Of a DNA stretch of 24,489 bases, positions 23,705 through 24,489 are shown one piece after another. Source of the stretch: Actinomycetes bacterium (lineage in GTDB: Bacteria; Actinomycetota; Actinomycetes; S36-B12; UBA10799); contig JAKOZM010000224.1 of assembly GCA_029779995.1 (NCBI GenBank), forward strand, positions 1 through 24,489, written 5' to 3'. Positions within the stretch are counted from its first letter, which is position 1; each line of letters starts with the position of its first letter. The notes under the pieces are model-generated. The model made no database searches, was not told the origin of the DNA, and saw nothing but the letters and a program-made list of their open reading frames with translations. Made by a program: the position numbers and the translations under genes.

Positions 23705-24489
23705 ATGCGGGCAGTGACGATGACGGCCGTCAACGAGATCGCAGCGGGTGAGCGGCCGGACCCCGAACCCGGTCCCGACGAGGTTCTGATCCGCGTGGAC
23801 GCCAGCGCAGTCTGCCGCACCGACCTGCAGATCCTGCGCGGGGATCTGGCTGCCCACAAGCTTCCGATCATCCCGGGACACCAGGTCGTGGGCACGGAGG
23901 TCGACAGCGGTCGGCGGGTAGGACTGGTCTGGCTGGCGCAGACCTGTGGCCACTGCCGGTTCTGCCTGAGCGGTCGAGAGAACCTATGCGACCAGGCCCG
24001 TTTCACCGGATGGGATCGAGACGGTGGTTACGCGGAACTGGTGACCGCGCACCGGGATTTCGTGCATCCACTGCCGGAGGGCGATCCGCACGCGTTGGCG
24101 CCGTTGCTGTGCGGTGGTGTGATCGGATTTCGCGCTCTACGCGTCGCGGGGGTCGGCCCGGATTCGGCGGGCCAGCGCGTCGGGTTCTACGGCTTCGGAG
24201 CTTCGGCGACGATCGCGCTACAAGTCGCCCGGTTCTGGGGCTGCGAGACGTACGTTGTCACCCGTTCCGAGCCCGAGGTGCAGCGAGCGCTGGAACTCGG
24301 GGCGACCTGGGCGGGGACCTACGACAAACCGCTACCGGTCCGGTTGGACGCCGCCATCACGTTTGCCCCGAGCGGGGATGTCGTGGTCGCCGCGTTGCAG
24401 GCCCTCGACAAGGGCGGGACGGTGGCGATCAATGCCATCCACCTCGACCGGATCCCGCAGTTCGACTACGACGACCTGTGGTGGGAGCG
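23705..24489 (+). CDS. Zinc-dependent alcohol dehydrogenase family protein (3' end outside window)
   Basis: First 261 residues of a medium-chain dehydrogenase/reductase, oxidising an alcohol or reducing an aldehyde with NAD(P). The catalytic zinc ligands are Cys37 (AVCRTDL), His59 (GHQVVG, with Gln for the usual Glu) and Cys136 (LLCGG). The structural zinc site is CGHCRFCLSGRENLC (Cys81, 84, 87, 95). The Rossmann motif GFYGFGASATIALQVA (about 160-175) has Ser-Ala where GxGxxG is usual. The sequence resembles the AdhA-like zinc-binding alcohol dehydrogenases of about 330 residues, so about 70 residues are missing. Substrate and cofactor are not determined. ATG 23705 begins 13 bases after the Sua5 stop. 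Confidence 0.88.
   Translation, partial: MRAVTMTAVNEIAAGERPDPEPGPDEVLIRVDASAVCRTDLQILRGDLAAHKLPIIPGHQVVGTEVDSGRRVGLVWLAQTCGHCRFCLSGRENLCDQARFTGWDRDGGYAELVTAHRDFVHPLPEGDPHALAPLLCGGVIGFRALRVAGVGPDSAGQRVGFYGFGASATIALQVARFWGCETYVVTRSEPEVQRALELGATWAGTYDKPLPVRLDAAITFAPSGDVVVAALQALDKGGTVAINAIHLDRIPQFDYDDLWWE

Noticed and set aside
22690..24006. 438-residue open frame on minus over Sua5 and the dehydrogenase
   Set aside because: Antisense to two well-recognised genes; Arg/Ser/Gln-rich composition.

Overview
The window is GC-rich, densely packed chromosomal DNA. Its gene content points to a high-GC Gram-positive bacterium (Actinomycetota): DisA with RadA, ClpC, a MutY whose gene diverges from a one-TM Ser/Pro-linker protein, a small Ppx/GppA protein beside a TIM-barrel protein, a Cys-rich protein of the kind found next to ppx in mycobacteria, and frequent GTG starts. 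From memory, radA-disA-(membrane protein)-mutY-clpC and (Cys-rich protein)-ppx-isomerase-proC each resemble a mycobacterial neighbourhood; here they adjoin. I cannot name the genus. I saw no rRNA, tRNA, CRISPR array, insertion sequence, phage gene or integrase.

Layout. 1-1250: acuC-like gene (cut by the window edge) divergent from proC. 1231-4923: ppk2 followed by a P-type ATPase, both on minus and probably one operon, with a hairpin terminator between proC and the ATPase. 4991-6610: tetR and proline dehydrogenase, a probable autoregulated pair. 6700-9312: sugar-isomerase-like TIM barrel and ppx on minus, divergent from the Cys-rich protein gene. 9381-11908: radA and disA. 11914-13395: one-TM secreted-domain protein divergent from mutY. 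13384-16101: clpC with a probable small gene behind it. 16308-19535: DUF1801-like gene divergent from an 880-residue GH63/MGH1-like glycosidase, with a tandem repeat of an inverted-repeat element between them. 19583-20343: two overlapping crcB genes (two-subunit fluoride channel). 20516-21205: peptidoglycan-binding plus YkuD L,D-transpeptidase gene flanked on both sides by GTGA-box repeats. 21335-24489: multi-TM GT-C-like protein, overlapping Sua5 gene, and a zinc alcohol dehydrogenase cut by the window end.

The genes are mostly housekeeping. Themes are proline synthesis and oxidation (proC, prodh), polyphosphate and phosphate metabolism (ppk2, ppx), DNA repair and c-di-AMP signalling (radA, disA, mutY), protein quality control (clpC), cell envelope (L,D-transpeptidase, GT-C-like protein) and fluoride export.

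The most striking signal is regulatory. About a dozen genes have a TAnnnT (or close) hexamer ending exactly 6 or 7 bases before the start codon and no Shine-Dalgarno sequence, which is the signature of leaderless mRNAs. Genes in this window with a good Shine-Dalgarno (ATPase, ppk2, prodh, disA, clpC) lack that arrangement at the chosen start. I do not see a clearly new multi-gene system. The best leads for something undescribed are the intergenic repeat elements at 16741-16853, 20375-20452 and 21212-21312, and a P-type ATPase that lacks the usual ion-binding residues.
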